NCBI GenBank assembly: GCA_028829895.1
Contig: CM054181.1
Span: forward strand, 98,995,360-99,059,359
Length of the DNA: 64,000 nt
DNA from: Sinotaia quadrata
Taxonomy: Eukaryota; Mollusca; Gastropoda; Architaenioglossa; Viviparidae
Reading direction: 5' to 3'
Under the pieces are notes generated by a model that saw nothing but the letters and a program-made list of their open reading frames with translations, had not been told where the DNA came from and ran no database searches. Of the stretch, positions 1-10,993 are shown piece by piece (the stretch's first letter is position 1; each line of letters opens with the position of its first letter). A program made the translations under genes and the position numbers.

Positions 1-300
1 CAGATTATATACATGCATATCACCCATCTATATTTTATAGAGAAAATAGCACTTAAACACTGTTTGTGTTATATTCCAATTAAATACATTGACTTCAATA
101 AGCACGCTAAAGGTTACGTCCTAATTAATTGCATTATACTTTACTACATTAATGAGCAATTAACCAGATGTCAGATTATGTCCGAATAAATACACTTTGG
201 GTTATGCAAACCAGTAAAATACACATTACAAATTTTCCAAATAATATATTTCAGATTATGTCCCAATTCAAAGTCATAAAATACAGACACTGGATTGCAA
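1..300. other. AT-rich DNA, no gene seen
   Basis: Contains weak repeats of cagattatgtccnaatt at about 172, 251 and nearby. No exon with splice signals was found on either strand, including no continuation of gene A. Confidence 0.5.
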
Positions 301-307
301 CCTGAAA

Positions 308-930
308 GGGCAGTATATTAGCATAGCTAACAATGACAGACATTAAAACACTTCTAGTTCACAAAATAGATCAGGAAAGGGTAGTATATTAGCATAGCTA
401 ACAATGACAGACATCGAAACACTTCTAGCCCACAAAATAGATCAAGAAAGTAGAGGGCCAAAGCCAACAAGGAAATATATTGGAACACAGCCCACTAGGG
501 CAGTCAATATAACACAGCTGTCTAGAGCAGTATAGTATCACATCTAACAACAATAAAACACATCGAACCACATCCCTCAAGGACATACATTGGCGTACGA
601 GTCTACAAAAGCAGTCATAAGGGAGTGGAGGAACACAGCCACAAGTAAGAACACAGCCCACAAGGAGGAACACAGCCCACAAGGAAGAACACTGCCCACA
701 AAGGTATACACTGAAGCACAGCTAATCATGTAAAGAGAGCTTCCAAAGGGGATTAGATTACAGGCCACAAGGACGATTATATCAGGATAATCCACAAAGG
801 GAATTAGAAGATCACAGGCCACAAGGACAATTATATCAGGACAGCCCATATAAGGGGTTAGATCACAGAGGACAAGGGCAGTCATATAAGGATATCTTAC
901 TAAAAGATCACAGCCCACTAGGGCAATTAT
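308..930. repeat. Degenerate tandem repeat
   Basis: Two copies of a roughly 72-bp unit (agtatattagcatagctaac, at 311 and 385) are followed by many irregular copies of cacagcccacaagg. Overlapping open frames on the minus strand are repeat shadows. Confidence 0.7.
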
Positions 931-1158
931 AACCCAAATGTTATCTGCGTGAGGGTGTGTTAAAATTATAAATTATAAACATAAATTTACATATTGTAAA
1001 TATATATTTTTATACGAATACACATATGATTAGCAAACACTTATGCATACAATATTTCTAAAATTACGACAATATAAAGAGAAGGTGCTTTTGTACTTTT
1101 ATTTTTTATTTGTTTGTTAATTTGTAAGACTGTAACACTTTAACATTTATTTTCTTAC

Positions 1159-1362
1159 AGGTCATTGAGACAAAGTTTAGTACCTGAAATCGTGATTCCA
1201 ATTGTTGACTTCAACCCACCCGTTCGACCTTCACATTTTGTAAGGTCAGCAACCATGCGCACTTGTCGTTTACCGCGACGCAATGCAGAGCGTAGCCTTC
1301 CGTACGTCGCTATTTCCTGCACGGGTGCTGACGGTTGTGATGTCAGTTTCACTCCACCTAGC
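1159..1362 (-). CDS. Gene A exon 7: start of a second VirK-like domain (partial or terminal)
   Basis: This exon gives residues 478-544. Seen: excellent acceptor TTTCTCTCGTAG|GCTAGG, phase 2 in. IATYGRLRSALRRGKRQV followed by MVADLTKC (residues 494-520) repeats the opening of VirK-like domain 1 in exon 5. The 3' end is ambiguous. The frame reaches TAA at 1,157-1,155, with AATAAA-like hexamers shortly after. The same bases form a usable donor (GACCT|GTAAGA, exon end 1,159). Only half a VirK-like domain is encoded, so I favour continuation beyond the left edge. Confidence 0.68.
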
Positions 1363-1508
1363 CTACGAGAGAAAAATGAAACATAAATGATCATGTCACA
1401 GTACTAGTGTACATTGGGTGGATTCAAGTGATTCATCGACATGAACAAGAGACAGATACTCCAGAACGACACCTGTGGAAGTCAAACAGAGAATCATAGC
1501 CACATTAC

Positions 1509-1640
1509 AACCTAAGAATGTGTTGTCATAGAAACACGAACAACCTAAGAATGTGTTGTCATAGAAACACGAACAACCTAAGAATGTGTTGTCATAGAAA
1601 CACGAACAACCTAAGAATGTGTTGTCATAGAAACACGAAC
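1509..1640. repeat. 33-bp minisatellite, 4 copies
   Basis: Identical units begin aacctaagaatgtgttgtca at 1,509, 1,542, 1,575 and 1,608. The 33-bp period keeps all frames open and creates spurious open frames. Confidence 0.95.
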
Positions 1641-2029
1641 AAGAATACAAAACTACATATCGATGATGAATGTACAGACTTGCACCATGGAAGCCAAGCA
1701 AAAATATATTTCGATGCCTATTTTCCAAACGACCAGTGCCGAGATGCATACAATCACTTTAGCAGAATCTACAATGGTCTTTGAAGCAGAAGCTTATATA
1801 ATGCCGCCATTGTTACTAATAAGGAACGGCTTCTTCAGAATCACCAACAATAACACACAGCAAGATAAATATAAAGCTAACAAATTCATTGCACTGTCAC
1901 TACGAGACTCTCCTATTTTAATGAAGTATTTGTAATTTATTTTACTATAAGAACAAGAGCAAATATAACATGTTATACAGGCAAGAGACAATAACAAATT
2001 TCGAATCATAATGTGATTTAAGAAAATAG

Positions 2030-2235
2030 ACCAACAAATACCAATATACCAAAAAATACATACAGCTATAATATTCCAACAAATATATACATCTATAATA
2101 TACCAACAAATATCTACTCCTGTAATATGCCAACAAATACATACAGCTATAACATACCAACAAAATAAGTACAGCTATAATACACCAACAAATAAGTATA
2201 ACTATAACATACCAACAGATAAGTACAGCTGTAAC
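2030..2235. repeat. Degenerate ~30-36-bp minisatellite
   Basis: Repeats of acagctataatataccaaca with substitutions, about six copies. Confidence 0.85.
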
Positions 2236-2253
2236 GTTAGGTCAGACAGCAAG

Positions 2254-2484
2254 ATGCGGAACAAACAGCAAAATACATCTCAAGACTTAAATAGTCAAAC
2301 AGTTAAGTTAGATATATATAATTTATGCATTGAGTCACAAACAACTGCAACAAATTTTTTAATATCCTCTGAAATCCTAATTCTTGAAAAGGTCACAAAA
2401 AATGTTGATATTTACAAATCCTGTGAAAATTGTCCTAGGAATAAAGCTTGTACAAAGAGTAATAATGACAGCTATTGTCATGTA
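2254..2484 (+). CDS. Possible exon inside gene A intron 6 (uncertain)
   Basis: An open frame starts at ATG 2,254 and ends in a Cys-containing segment (SCENCPRNKAC followed by DSYCHVG) immediately before a potential donor (CATGTAG|GTAAAT). The spacing faintly resembles part of an EGF-like domain. It is antisense to gene A, has no good acceptor upstream, and runs into a 42-bp minisatellite. It may be chance or part of an unrecognised mobile element. Confidence 0.2.
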
Positions 2485-2538
2485 GGTAAATTTTTCAAAC
2501 TCCCTATAACTTCAACATCAGGCTATGGGCTTTCAAAG

Positions 2539-2732
2539 TCTGTGCGACCCTAGCATTATGCAATGGACGATGCATTTCTTTCTGTGCGACCCTAGCATTA
2601 TGCAATGGACGATGCATTTCTTTCTGTGCGACCCTAGCATTATGCAATGGACGATGCATTTCTTTCTGTGCGACCCTAGCATTATGCAATGGACGATGCA
2701 TTTCTTTCTGTGCGACCCTAGCATTATGCAAT
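2539..2732. repeat. 42-bp minisatellite, 4.6 copies
   Basis: Exact units begin tctgtgcgaccctagcatta at 2,539, 2,581, 2,623, 2,665 and 2,707. The in-phase period gives false open frames on both strands. Confidence 0.95.
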
Positions 2733-2814
2733 TTGGACGTAATCTTTTAAAGTTCACGTGGACCTACCAACTAGCACGTCAGTCACCCCCAAAATCATTG
2801 TCTACATGCAACAT

Positions 2815-3115
2815 GTAACCGCTAGTATCAAATAACGAGTTAGTCGCTAGTATAATAATGTTAGAACCGTTAAGCAACGAGATAATCACTAGTGTAATAA
2901 TGTTACAGCCGTCAAGCAACCAGTTAGTTATTAGTATAATAATGTTAGAACCGTCAAGCAACGAGTTAGTCACTAATATAATAATGTTAGAGCCATCAAA
3001 GAACGTACTATAATAATGTAGAGTCATTAGGCAACGAGTTTGCCATTAATATGATAAAGTTGGAACCGTTAAGCAACTAGCTAGCCACTGATAATTATAA
3101 TATTAGAGACAACAG
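2815..3115. repeat. Degenerate minisatellite (~58 bp)
   Basis: Repeats of tagtataataatgttagaa with caagcaacgagttag, about five copies. Confidence 0.85.
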
Positions 3116-3229
3116 GCGTGTTAGCTGATGAGAGATATAAAGCATGTATGAACACACAGCAATGATGGAGGTGATATGCAATATGCTAACAACTAATAAT
3201 GTTTAACATACTAACCAGAAATAATCTTA

Positions 3230-3715
3230 CAGCATCAAGGAGCATTCTATTCACTAATAATGTCACAATCGCCAAACAGCATTCAATTCACTAATAATGT
3301 CACAATCGCCAAACAGCTTTCAATTCACTAATAATGTTACAGCTGTCAAACAACATTCAATTCACCAATAATGTTACAGCTGTCAAACAGCATTCAATTC
3401 ACTAATAATGTTACAGCTGTCAAACAACATTCAATTCACTAATAATGTTACAGCTGTCAAACAGCGTACTAGTCACTAATAATGTTACAGCTGTCAAACA
3501 GCGTACTAGTCACTAATAATGTTACAGCCGTCAAGCAGCATGCTAGTCATTAATAATGTTACAACCGTCAAACACATGATATTCACTAACAATGTTACAC
3601 ATTTCAAACATCACTAACAATGTTACAGCGTCAAATAGCATGCTAGTCATTAATAATGCTACAATAATCAAACAGCCTGCAATTCACTAATAATGTTACA
3701 GCCGTCAAACATAAT
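3230..3715. repeat. ~38-bp minisatellite ending next to gene A exon 6
   Basis: About 12 copies of ttcactaataatgttacagc plus tgtcaaacagc. The array ends about 30 bases from the exon 6 donor. Confidence 0.9.
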
Positions 3716-3744
3716 GTTACGTTGCAAAACAAGTCCATGCTCAC

Positions 3745-3883
3745 CCTGTTTCCGGGTCAAACAGTTTGCATTGTGCCAAGTAGTTCCAGGCAACCTTGTT
3801 TGAGTCTTGGTATTTTCGATACAATTGCACCAATACACGCCCGTTACTTTGCACAGTTATGTCCCGCATAAGTTCCTCCATAC
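3745..3883 (-). CDS. Gene A exon 6: second half of VirK-like domain 1
   Basis: This exon gives residues 432-476. Seen: acceptor GATTTGTACAG|GTATGG and donor AACAGG|GTGAGC, phase 1 in and phase 2 out. MRDITVQSNGRVLVQLYRKY followed by ending Cys469 resembles the C-terminal beta pair of VirK-like domains (R-x-R-V-y-x-d-G-x-V-x-V, then a strand ending in a Cys). Confidence 0.72.
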
Positions 3884-4114
3884 CTGTACAAATCAATGAG
3901 ATAAAACAGTAGTAGTGGGCCAGTATTCTAGTCATACTCACACTACACCTTACGAGGGGTGGGGTGGGGTAGTTTCTTGGCATTATCGGTTAAATCTAAT
4001 GCAATTATCAACATTTGTTAGGATCAATGAGAACGTCATAATTATGGATGGATTTCGTACTTTAATGATTTTTAGCCTTCGTCCCTAAACTGACATTTGT
4101 CCTTCGAAAGGGGA

Positions 4115-4485
4115 GGTATGTTCCTTGTGTGTGTTGGGTGTATACGTGCGTTGTGTGCAATTGCGTAGGTATGTATATATGAAGGAGAGGAGTGAGTGTA
4201 TGTGTGTGTGTGTGTGTGTGTGTATGCGTGCAAGTGCGCAGGTATATAATATATATATGAGTCAGTATTTGTATGTGTGTGTGAGAGAAAAAGAGACAAA
4301 AATGTTTGTGTGTGTGTGTGTGTGCGTGTGTGTGTGAGTGTGTAAGAGAGAGAGAAAAAAAAACATGTGCGTGTCTGTGCGTGCGTGCAAGTGCGCATGT
4401 ATGTATATAACAGTCAGTATTTGTATGTGTGTGTGTGTGTATGTGTGTGTGTGTGTGTGAGTGAGTGTATGTGTTACAAACATAA
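4115..4485. repeat. (GT)n-rich microsatellite cluster
   Basis: Interrupted GT/TG runs mixed with GA and GC steps, including two diverged copies of a block carrying aagtgcgcaggtatataat. Confidence 0.95.
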
Positions 4486-4774
4486 ACGTAGAGAGAGGGG
4501 CTTCAACTAATCAGTAAACTTCAAATTTGTTTCTTGTTATTATTAATTGTTGTAACTTACGCCATTTCATTAGTGAATAAACGAAATAAAACAACCAAAC
4601 TATGATGAGAAATTATCGATTTGTTTTCCTAGGGCACGTCTCTTAAATAATAGGAGTCGGCTATCTGTCGTCACGAATGATGTAAATAAGCACACAAAAA
4701 AAAAGACTTTTAATCCTCACAGCTGTAAAACCCTTGTACCATAGTGTTTGCCGTTAATCGTATTGGGATTGAAA

Positions 4775-5030
4775 GAAGATGAGTACATGTATATTCTAAA
4801 GGACTGTAAAATACCTATAAATAACACTTTAAAGTATAAGTTACTGTTAATATGAACCATGAAGATGAGTACATGATATTCTAAAGGACTGTAAAATACC
4901 TATAAATTAACACTTTAAAGTATAAGTTACTGTTAATATGAACCATGAAGATGAGTACATGTATATTCTAAAGGACTGTAAAATACCTATAAATAACACT
5001 TGAGTATGTTACTGTTAAAATGAAGATGAA
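4775..5030. repeat. 86-bp tandem repeat, ~3 copies
   Basis: Copies start gaagatgagtacatg at 4,775, 4,861 and 4,947 and share ctaaaggactgtaaaatacc. Confidence 0.92.
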
Positions 5031-5330
5031 AATCGTGTTTTGAATTAATCAATAGTAAAATCAAGCTGACGTATTCACGTAACTTAAAATCTCTTTTCAG
5101 TACACGGAGGACATGGCTTCTTAGCTAAATCACATTATTACGAGCGGTCAAAACGGTTTAACATGTGCGGAAGCTGACAGCGACATTTTCCAACAAAGAC
5201 TTACAGTGACAAAAAAGCTCTGTGAAATTTCCTTTCCTGTGACGAAAATAACTGTGAAATTTTCCTTTGCATGAACTTTACTTGGCATCCAATGATGAGA
5301 GTATATTGGTTTGGCCAGAGTGTGTGCACG

Positions 5331-5331
<1 letters not shown>

Positions 5332-5402
<71 letters not shown>

Positions 5403-5419
5403 TGTGTGTGTGTGTGTGT
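5332..5419. repeat. (TG)n microsatellite
   Basis: Almost pure TG run of about 88 bp. Confidence 0.98.
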
Positions 5420-5787
5420 ATGTCAAATTTCATACAGAAGAACAGAGAACCCTGTACCTAAGAAGAGAGAATAAGTTTGGCGGTGTGTCGCCATGAATAA
5501 AGCCCTCGTGTAAAATGTAAACACGGTGTTGCGTGTACATCTTTTGCTGTGGCTTGTCATCAAGCATGTTACCTATTGTCCTCCATCATCATCGTTTTTC
5601 ATCTTGCATCCTGTGGTGACCCACTGCACTACACCCATCACCCCATCACCAATTGGTACTACAAGCAGGATGGGTTCAGAAGGATATGATAAATAGCTGA
5701 ATAACATTTTTCTGGCTCATTTGATGATGGCAATGGCAGCCATGAAATATCAACATGGCGTTGGTTGTTCTAGTAATTAAGTAGTGG

Positions 5788-6566
5788 ATTTATATGAGGG
5801 AAGTAGTTTTGATGCATGAATTATATGAAAGAAGTAGTTCCCATGCATGAATTATATGAAAGAAGACGTTTCTACGTATGGATAGTATGTAAGAAGTAGT
5901 TTCTACGTATTAATTATATGAACGAAGCAGTTCCTATGCATAGATTATACGAAAGAAGTAATTTCTATGTATGGTTTACTTTATATGAAACAAATAGTTT
6001 ATATGAATGTATTATTATATGAAAGGAGTTGATTCTATATATTGATTATATGAAAGAAATAGTTTCTATGTATGGATTATATTAAAGAAGTAGTTTCTAT
6101 CTATGGATTATATGAGGGAAGTAATTCTATTGAATGAATTATGCGAAAGAAGTAGTTCCTATCCATAGATTATATGAAAGAAGTAGTCTCTATATATGGA
6201 TCATATGAAAGACGTAGTCTCCCTGTGTGGATTATGAAGTAGTTTCTCTGAATGGATTATATGAAATAGGTAGTTTTTATGTATGGATCATATGAACGAA
6301 GTAGTTTCTATGTATGGATTATATGAGAGAAGTAGTTTCTATGCATGAAATATATGACAGAAATAGTTTCTATACATGAATTATGTGAAAGAAGTAGGTT
6401 TTATACATGAAGTGTACAACAGAAGTAGTTTCTAATCATGGGTTATATGAAAGAAGTTTCTCTGAATGGATCATATGAAAGAAGTAGTTTATCTGTAGGG
6501 ATCATATGAAAGAAGTAGTTTATCTGTATGGATCATATGGAAGAAGTAGTTTCTATGCATGGATTT
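5788..6566. repeat. ~31-bp degenerate minisatellite, ~24 copies
   Basis: Units built on attatatgaaagaagtagtt followed by tctatgtatgg, in gene A intron 5. Neighbouring copies differ by many substitutions and small indels, so this is an old array. Confidence 0.92.
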
Positions 6567-6750
6567 GTGAACGAAGCATTGATCTTGCACACATAAGTTT
6601 GCACATCGATTGCAACTGACGTGAGGGAAAAACGAGCACATAGATACTACTGTACAAGACAAGACAGGCGAAAGATTCAATTCCCTATGCTGTCGTGTAT
6701 CTAAGAATATAAAATAATTTAAAATTAAACTTTGGCCAGAAAATACGTAC

Positions 6751-7226
6751 CTTCGTCTCCCTGGAGATATTTTGTCTGCCAGAATCGGACAGAAGACTTC
6801 GACGTTCCAACAAACGTTTCAAAGCTCTCGATAAAATCCCCGAAAGAATGTCGATCTTCTTTACTTTGCTGGGGCAGGGAACAGGCCGATAACTCTACAG
6901 AATAAAATACCAGACGACCTGAGTGAAGAGCCTTGATTATGGCCTCATAATTAGTTAAAACCCACCCTTTGTCCTTAATGCTTGTTTCTTCACTTTCATT
7001 TTCATCATCTTCGTTAATGGATGGTTTTATCTGATGTAGGTTATCTTCGTGTGATTGAGAATCATTGATGTTATTATTTTCGTGGGGTTTCTTTGCATTG
7101 CTGCGATGAACGGAGAGGTCAGGGGGGAGCGACGTAGACTGACCTTCAATAGGCAGATCGTTGAACGCTGTATATGGTAAAAATTCGTAATCAGGAGAAG
7201 GGGAGCCGACTCTCTCTTTTTCATTT
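6751..7226 (-). CDS. Gene A exon 5: end of CpeT-like domain, acidic linker, first half of VirK-like domain 1
   Basis: This is the largest exon (476 bp, residues 273-430). Seen: acceptor CTTTACTACAG|AAATG and donor GACGAAG|GTACGT; it enters in phase 2 and leaves in phase 1. Residues 273-290 (VGSPSPDYEFLPY) finish the CpeT-like domain, corresponding to the family's W-G-S-x-x-G-P-Y-E-F. Residues 300-357 are a low-complexity Asn/Glu/Asp-rich linker. Residues 358-430 start a VirK-like domain: GWVLTNYEAIIKALHSGR, then a strand ending in Cys387, matching the family's T-x-E-x-x-x-A-L-x-x-G-k-x-V-x-x-x-x-x-Y-S-K-C. The VirK assignment is a motif resemblance; the family's biochemical role is unknown. 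Confidence 0.82.
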
Positions 7227-7285
7227 CTGTAGTAAAGGACAAATTTCACATACACTTTTAAAAACATCAGATTCTTGTTGTTTAT

Positions 7286-7301
7286 GTGTGTGTGTGTGTG
7301 T

Positions 7302-7339
<38 letters not shown>

Positions 7340-7369
7340 CTGTGTGCGTGTCTGTGTGTGTGTGCGTGC
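7286..7369. repeat. (GT)n microsatellite in gene A intron 4
   Basis: Interrupted GT run starting about 60 bases upstream of the exon 5 acceptor. Confidence 0.95.
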
Positions 7370-7522
7370 AACCTCATACATAAATACATCTTTCTTTCTA
7401 AGTAAAATGATTTACTTCCGAACATTGCTGAGCGCATAAAAGAAGAAATGTTGAAATATTTCTCATACTTTACGAAAAGAAATCTATGTTTACCCCAAGC
7501 TGCACAGAAAGTCCAGACTCAC

Positions 7523-7620
7523 CCTTTATCCAAGAACGACTTTGTTTTCACAAGACTGTAGGGCACATCGATCTCCACTAATTTCTGTCCGTCTCGTGCA
7601 CGATACCACCCTTCGTTGGT
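7523..7620 (-). CDS. Gene A exon 4: CpeT-like domain, C-terminal strand
   Basis: This 98-bp exon gives residues 240-271 plus a split Gly272. Seen: acceptor CATGCTACAG|ACCAACG and donor ATAAAGG|GTGAGT, phase 0 in and phase 2 out. GWYRARDGQKLVEIDV then SFLDKG aligns with the family's late strand and the S-x-D-R-G element. It is too short and in the wrong frame to appear as a long open frame, but the phases on both sides fit exactly. The acceptor lies 11 bases from a 51-bp minisatellite (7,631-7,975). Confidence 0.75.
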
Positions 7621-7630
7621 CTGTAGCATG

Positions 7631-7975
7631 TATGAAGTCAGTGTGGTAGACACTGATATTCGAACCTAGACAGGAATACAATATGAAGTCAGCGTGGTAG
7701 ACACTGATATTCGAACCTAGACAGGAATACAATATGAAGTCAGTGTGGTAGACACTGATATTTTAACCTAGACAGGAATACAATATGAAGTCAGCGTGGT
7801 AGACACTGATATTCGAACCTAGACAGGAATACAATATGAAGTCAGTGTGGTAGACAGATATTCGAACCTAGACAGGAATACAATATGAAGTCAGTGTGGT
7901 CGACACTGATATTCGAACCTAGACAGGAATACAATATGAAGTCAGTGCGGTAGACACTGATATATAGACAGGAAT
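7631..7975. repeat. 51-bp minisatellite, ~6.8 copies
   Basis: Units begin tatgaagtcagtgtggtaga. The array starts 11 bases outside the exon 4 acceptor. Confidence 0.95.
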
Positions 7976-8800
7976 ACATTATTTGTAAGCATTCGGTTTT
8001 GATTTAAGATTTCTTAGAAGCATTTCGCATGATATAGTGCTCACAAATGGGCTGATTTATTATTTGAAACTGGTTCTAACGGTGGTCATTGGTGGGGAAA
8101 CGGTATGTGTTTGTCAGCTTTTCATAGATTTAATAATCTTTCATAGCTTCAACTTTTAGTGGATAAGTGAAGGAACATGCAAGTATTCCATAATAATTCT
8201 ACAACGCAATGGAATGTTTGGTATGTTGACAATTCCGTCCTGCAAATAAACGTTACGTACGCCGTGTCATGTTCTGGAGTTAATTAAAAGTGAATGAGGA
8301 CGGGGGGTGGTGGGATAAAGGAGAGAAAGGAGGGGCTTGTTGTGCCTGACTGAGAGAAAGAAATAAAATACAAATTTTATTTCTCAGACTGCCTGCTGTT
8401 GCGCTATCAAGATTTAGAAGACGAAAGACCTCATGTCACGAACGATTTCCCACCATGATATTCGATCTAATCTCTTCACGTCATGTCTCTCGTATAGTGG
8501 TCGACTTCCGGAGCGCTCCAAATGTAAGACATACTTCATACGTCACACGCACTTAACGTTCCTTAAGTGACGGTAAGAAATGGAAAAAAAATAGTCTCAG
8601 CGAATGGCGCAATCGTATTTTTGTTAGGCAGGGACATTGAGAATTTCTTATGTGAAATTAAGAATTAAACAAAAGAAGTAAATTTTAAAAAATAATATTT
8701 AAGTAATGTTTTAGTATTTAATGAGAAGGAAGGAAATAAATTTTTAAAAATTACAAATGCACATGCGCGCTTGCGTACATACTGTAAACAAAACCACTAC
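7976..8800. other. Non-repetitive intron DNA, no feature seen
   Basis: Part of gene A intron 3. About 8,400-8,600 is less AT-rich than its surroundings but has no convincing exon or element ends. Confidence 0.5.
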
Positions 8801-8801
8801 A

Positions 8802-9025
8802 TTTCATTCAAACCCAACAGATATTACAATTAAAATAACAGATTCATTCAAACCCAAAAGATATTACAATTAAAATATCATATTCATTCAAACCCAATAG
8901 ATATTACAATTAAAATATCAGATTCATTCAAACCCATCAGATTCATTCAAACCCAACAGATATTACAATTAAAATATCAGATTTATTTCAAACCCATCAG
9001 ATATTACAATTAAAATATCAGATTC
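8802..9025. repeat. ~40-bp minisatellite, ~5.5 copies
   Basis: Units of attcattcaaacccaacaga plus tattacaattaaaatatc, with one shortened copy. Confidence 0.92.
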
Positions 9026-9109
9026 ATCCAAAAATCCAGAAAAATCAGTAAATAAACGAAAGGAATACCGGACGGAGGTATGCGGAGAGGGGGTAGGAAC
9101 TACAAGATC

Positions 9110-9250
9110 GGACGGGGGTGTGGGGAGGGGTGCAGGAGTAATTGCGAGTAGAATGAGGACTGTCTGCGCAACCAGGAATTGAACAACGGATTTGAACCCA
9201 GGACTGGGCACTTAAAAGACAAGTAGCATGCCATTAACCACCCATCCTTA
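9110..9250 (-). mobile_element. tRNA-derived SINE-like sequence
   Basis: On the minus strand a pol III A box (TGGTTAATGGC, 9,240-9,230) is followed 30 bases later by a near-perfect B box (GGGTTCAAATCC, 9,199-9,188), the spacing of a tRNA promoter. The flanking bases do not fold into a convincing acceptor stem, so a SINE head is more likely than a functional tRNA gene. Confidence 0.5.
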
Positions 9251-9375
9251 TCCCATCATCTGATTCCGAACTCTGGCACTAATCGACCATCCATCCCCCA
9301 ACATCTCCCACTGAACACTGGCACTAACCACTCTTCCATCTCCCAACATCTCCCACTGAATTCTGGCACGAATTC
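9245..9375. repeat. ~45-60-bp repeat, 3 imperfect copies
   Basis: Copies share ctggcactaaccac and ccaacatctcccactgaa. Confidence 0.75.
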
Positions 9376-9449
9376 GGTGATAATAGGAAAGTCGAGAATA
9401 CTTTCCTTTATTCACATTTTACAAGTACAATACATTACAATATAGATAG

Positions 9450-10040
9450 TACACGTGTCCTCAATATGGACATTACACGTGTCTTCGATATGGATATTAT
9501 ACGTGTCTTCAATATAGGCATTACACGTGTCTTCAATATGGACATTACATATGTCTTCAACACAAACAATGCAGGTGTCTTCCTTTTAAGTATTACACGT
9601 GTCTTCAATATAGGTATTACACGTTTTCAATATACCATGTTACACATGTTTTTAATACGCGCATTACTTTTGTCTTCAATATAGATATTACAGGTGTCTT
9701 CAATATAGGCATAACTCATGTCTTCAATATAGATATTACAGGTGTCTTCAATTTAGGTATAACACATGTCTTCAATATAGATATTACAGGTGTCTTCAAC
9801 ACAAGCATTACACGAGTCTTTAATATCGATAATACATGTATCTTCAATATGGTCATTACACGTGTCTTCAATACAGATGTTACAATGTCTTGATTTACAT
9901 ATTACACATGTCTTAATTTAGATATTATACGTGTCTTCAATATAGACATTACACATGTCGACAATATATGCATTATACATGCCTTCAATATAGATATTAC
10001 ACGTGTTTTCAATATAGACATTGCATATGTCTTCAGGTGT
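9450..10040. repeat. 24-bp minisatellite carrying CACGTG, ~24 copies
   Basis: Units of acacgtgtcttcaatatag plus atatt. Many copies retain the palindromic E-box CACGTG. Confidence 0.93.
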
Positions 10041-10231
10041 ACCATCTCAGAGTAGCGCGAACGTTAAACAATGCGTACACTTATGACGTAATTTCATGGC
10101 AGCGAGAAAGTTAAAGCAGTGTTAAATTACCAAATGAACGAAACTTTTATAGAAAAAAAAACTACTCTAAAGTCTATATTCCCAGAATGCATCGCAAAAT
10201 AAGCACTCATTTGCTAATTCTTCATTCGAAA

Positions 10232-10420
10232 GCGAGACTAGCGAAATCAGTGTCAATTCCCTCGCCCTAAATTGTCAAAGCGAGACTAGCGAAATCAGTG
10301 TCAATTCCCTCGCCCTAAATTGTCAAAGCGAGACTAGCGAAGTTAGTGTCAATTCCCTTGCCCTAAATTGTCAAAGCGAGACTAGCGAAGTCAGTGTCAA
10401 TTCCCTTGCCCTAAATCGAC
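10232..10420. repeat. 48-bp minisatellite, ~3.9 copies
   Basis: Units begin gcgagactagcgaaatcagt at 10,232 and 10,280 and continue for about four copies. Confidence 0.95.
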
Positions 10421-10807
10421 AACTGCATTGATTCCCTGCAAAGGGGAAGGAGGGGAAGGAGGGAAGCTTACAGTTCTTTGCAAGCGATGGGGCTCACAGC
10501 GCGATAAACATCAAAGACCTTCAGAGCCATTTATCACCTGCTTTTAATCATCACAGCCCTCTTTTAGTTCAATAAATGAAAGAGCATAGAGTAGTTAGGG
10601 CTAATATAGGGCTAATTACTTTTAATGTGACGTTAATGGACACAATGACATATGGTGCAATTATGAATTTTCTTTAAAATGACGATACAAATTATAAAGA
10701 AACCAATACATTCCAACACACACACACACACACACATAATCGCATACATCACACGTACATTTATTTACACGCTCCTAAACACAGGCGTACGTTATAATTG
10801 CACTCAC
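10421..10807. other. Intron DNA of gene A with a short (CA)n
   Basis: No exon or element recognised except a (CA)n at about 10,718-10,736. Confidence 0.5.
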
Positions 10808-10993
10808 CTGTTCGCCGTGCACGTAACCAAGGCACTCCTTTCCCGTGATGCCCACGAAAGTATTTCTGTTCAGACGTCGCCAGTACATGTCACATGCACC
10901 TTGAGACACCAAGTCCTTTCGTCTCAACTTCCGGAAATAGTTGAGATTGTTTGTGGCCTTTTTCTCAATTCCCGATGTGGCGAAGTTATAAAT
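10808..10993 (-). CDS. Gene A exon 3: CpeT-like domain, GCD-Y segment
   Basis: This exon gives residues 178-239 (62 codons, phase 0 at both ends). Seen: acceptor CAAATGGCAG|ATTTAT after a ccccttat tract, and an ideal donor GAACAG|GTGAGT. The segment QGACDMYWRR (208-217) matches the CpeT-family G-C-D/E-V-Y-(L/W)-R motif, followed by NTFVGITGKEC, the family's F-x-G-x-T-x-x-x-C pattern. Cys211 and Cys231 are the conserved-looking cysteines. Confidence 0.82.

Noticed and set aside
1165..1386. Plus-strand open frame preceded by an acceptor-like ttttcttacag
   Set aside because: It lies opposite gene A exon 7, whose VirK-like motif and acceptor are on the minus strand. The plus-strand frame has no recognisable domain.
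4115..4485. Thr/His-repeat open frames over GT tracts (also at 5.3, 7.3 and 39.3 kb)
   Set aside because: Simple-sequence translations with no coding evidence.
9188..9240. Functional tRNA gene on the minus strand
   Set aside because: A and B boxes are present but no acceptor stem or anticodon arm could be paired convincingly; a SINE head is more likely.
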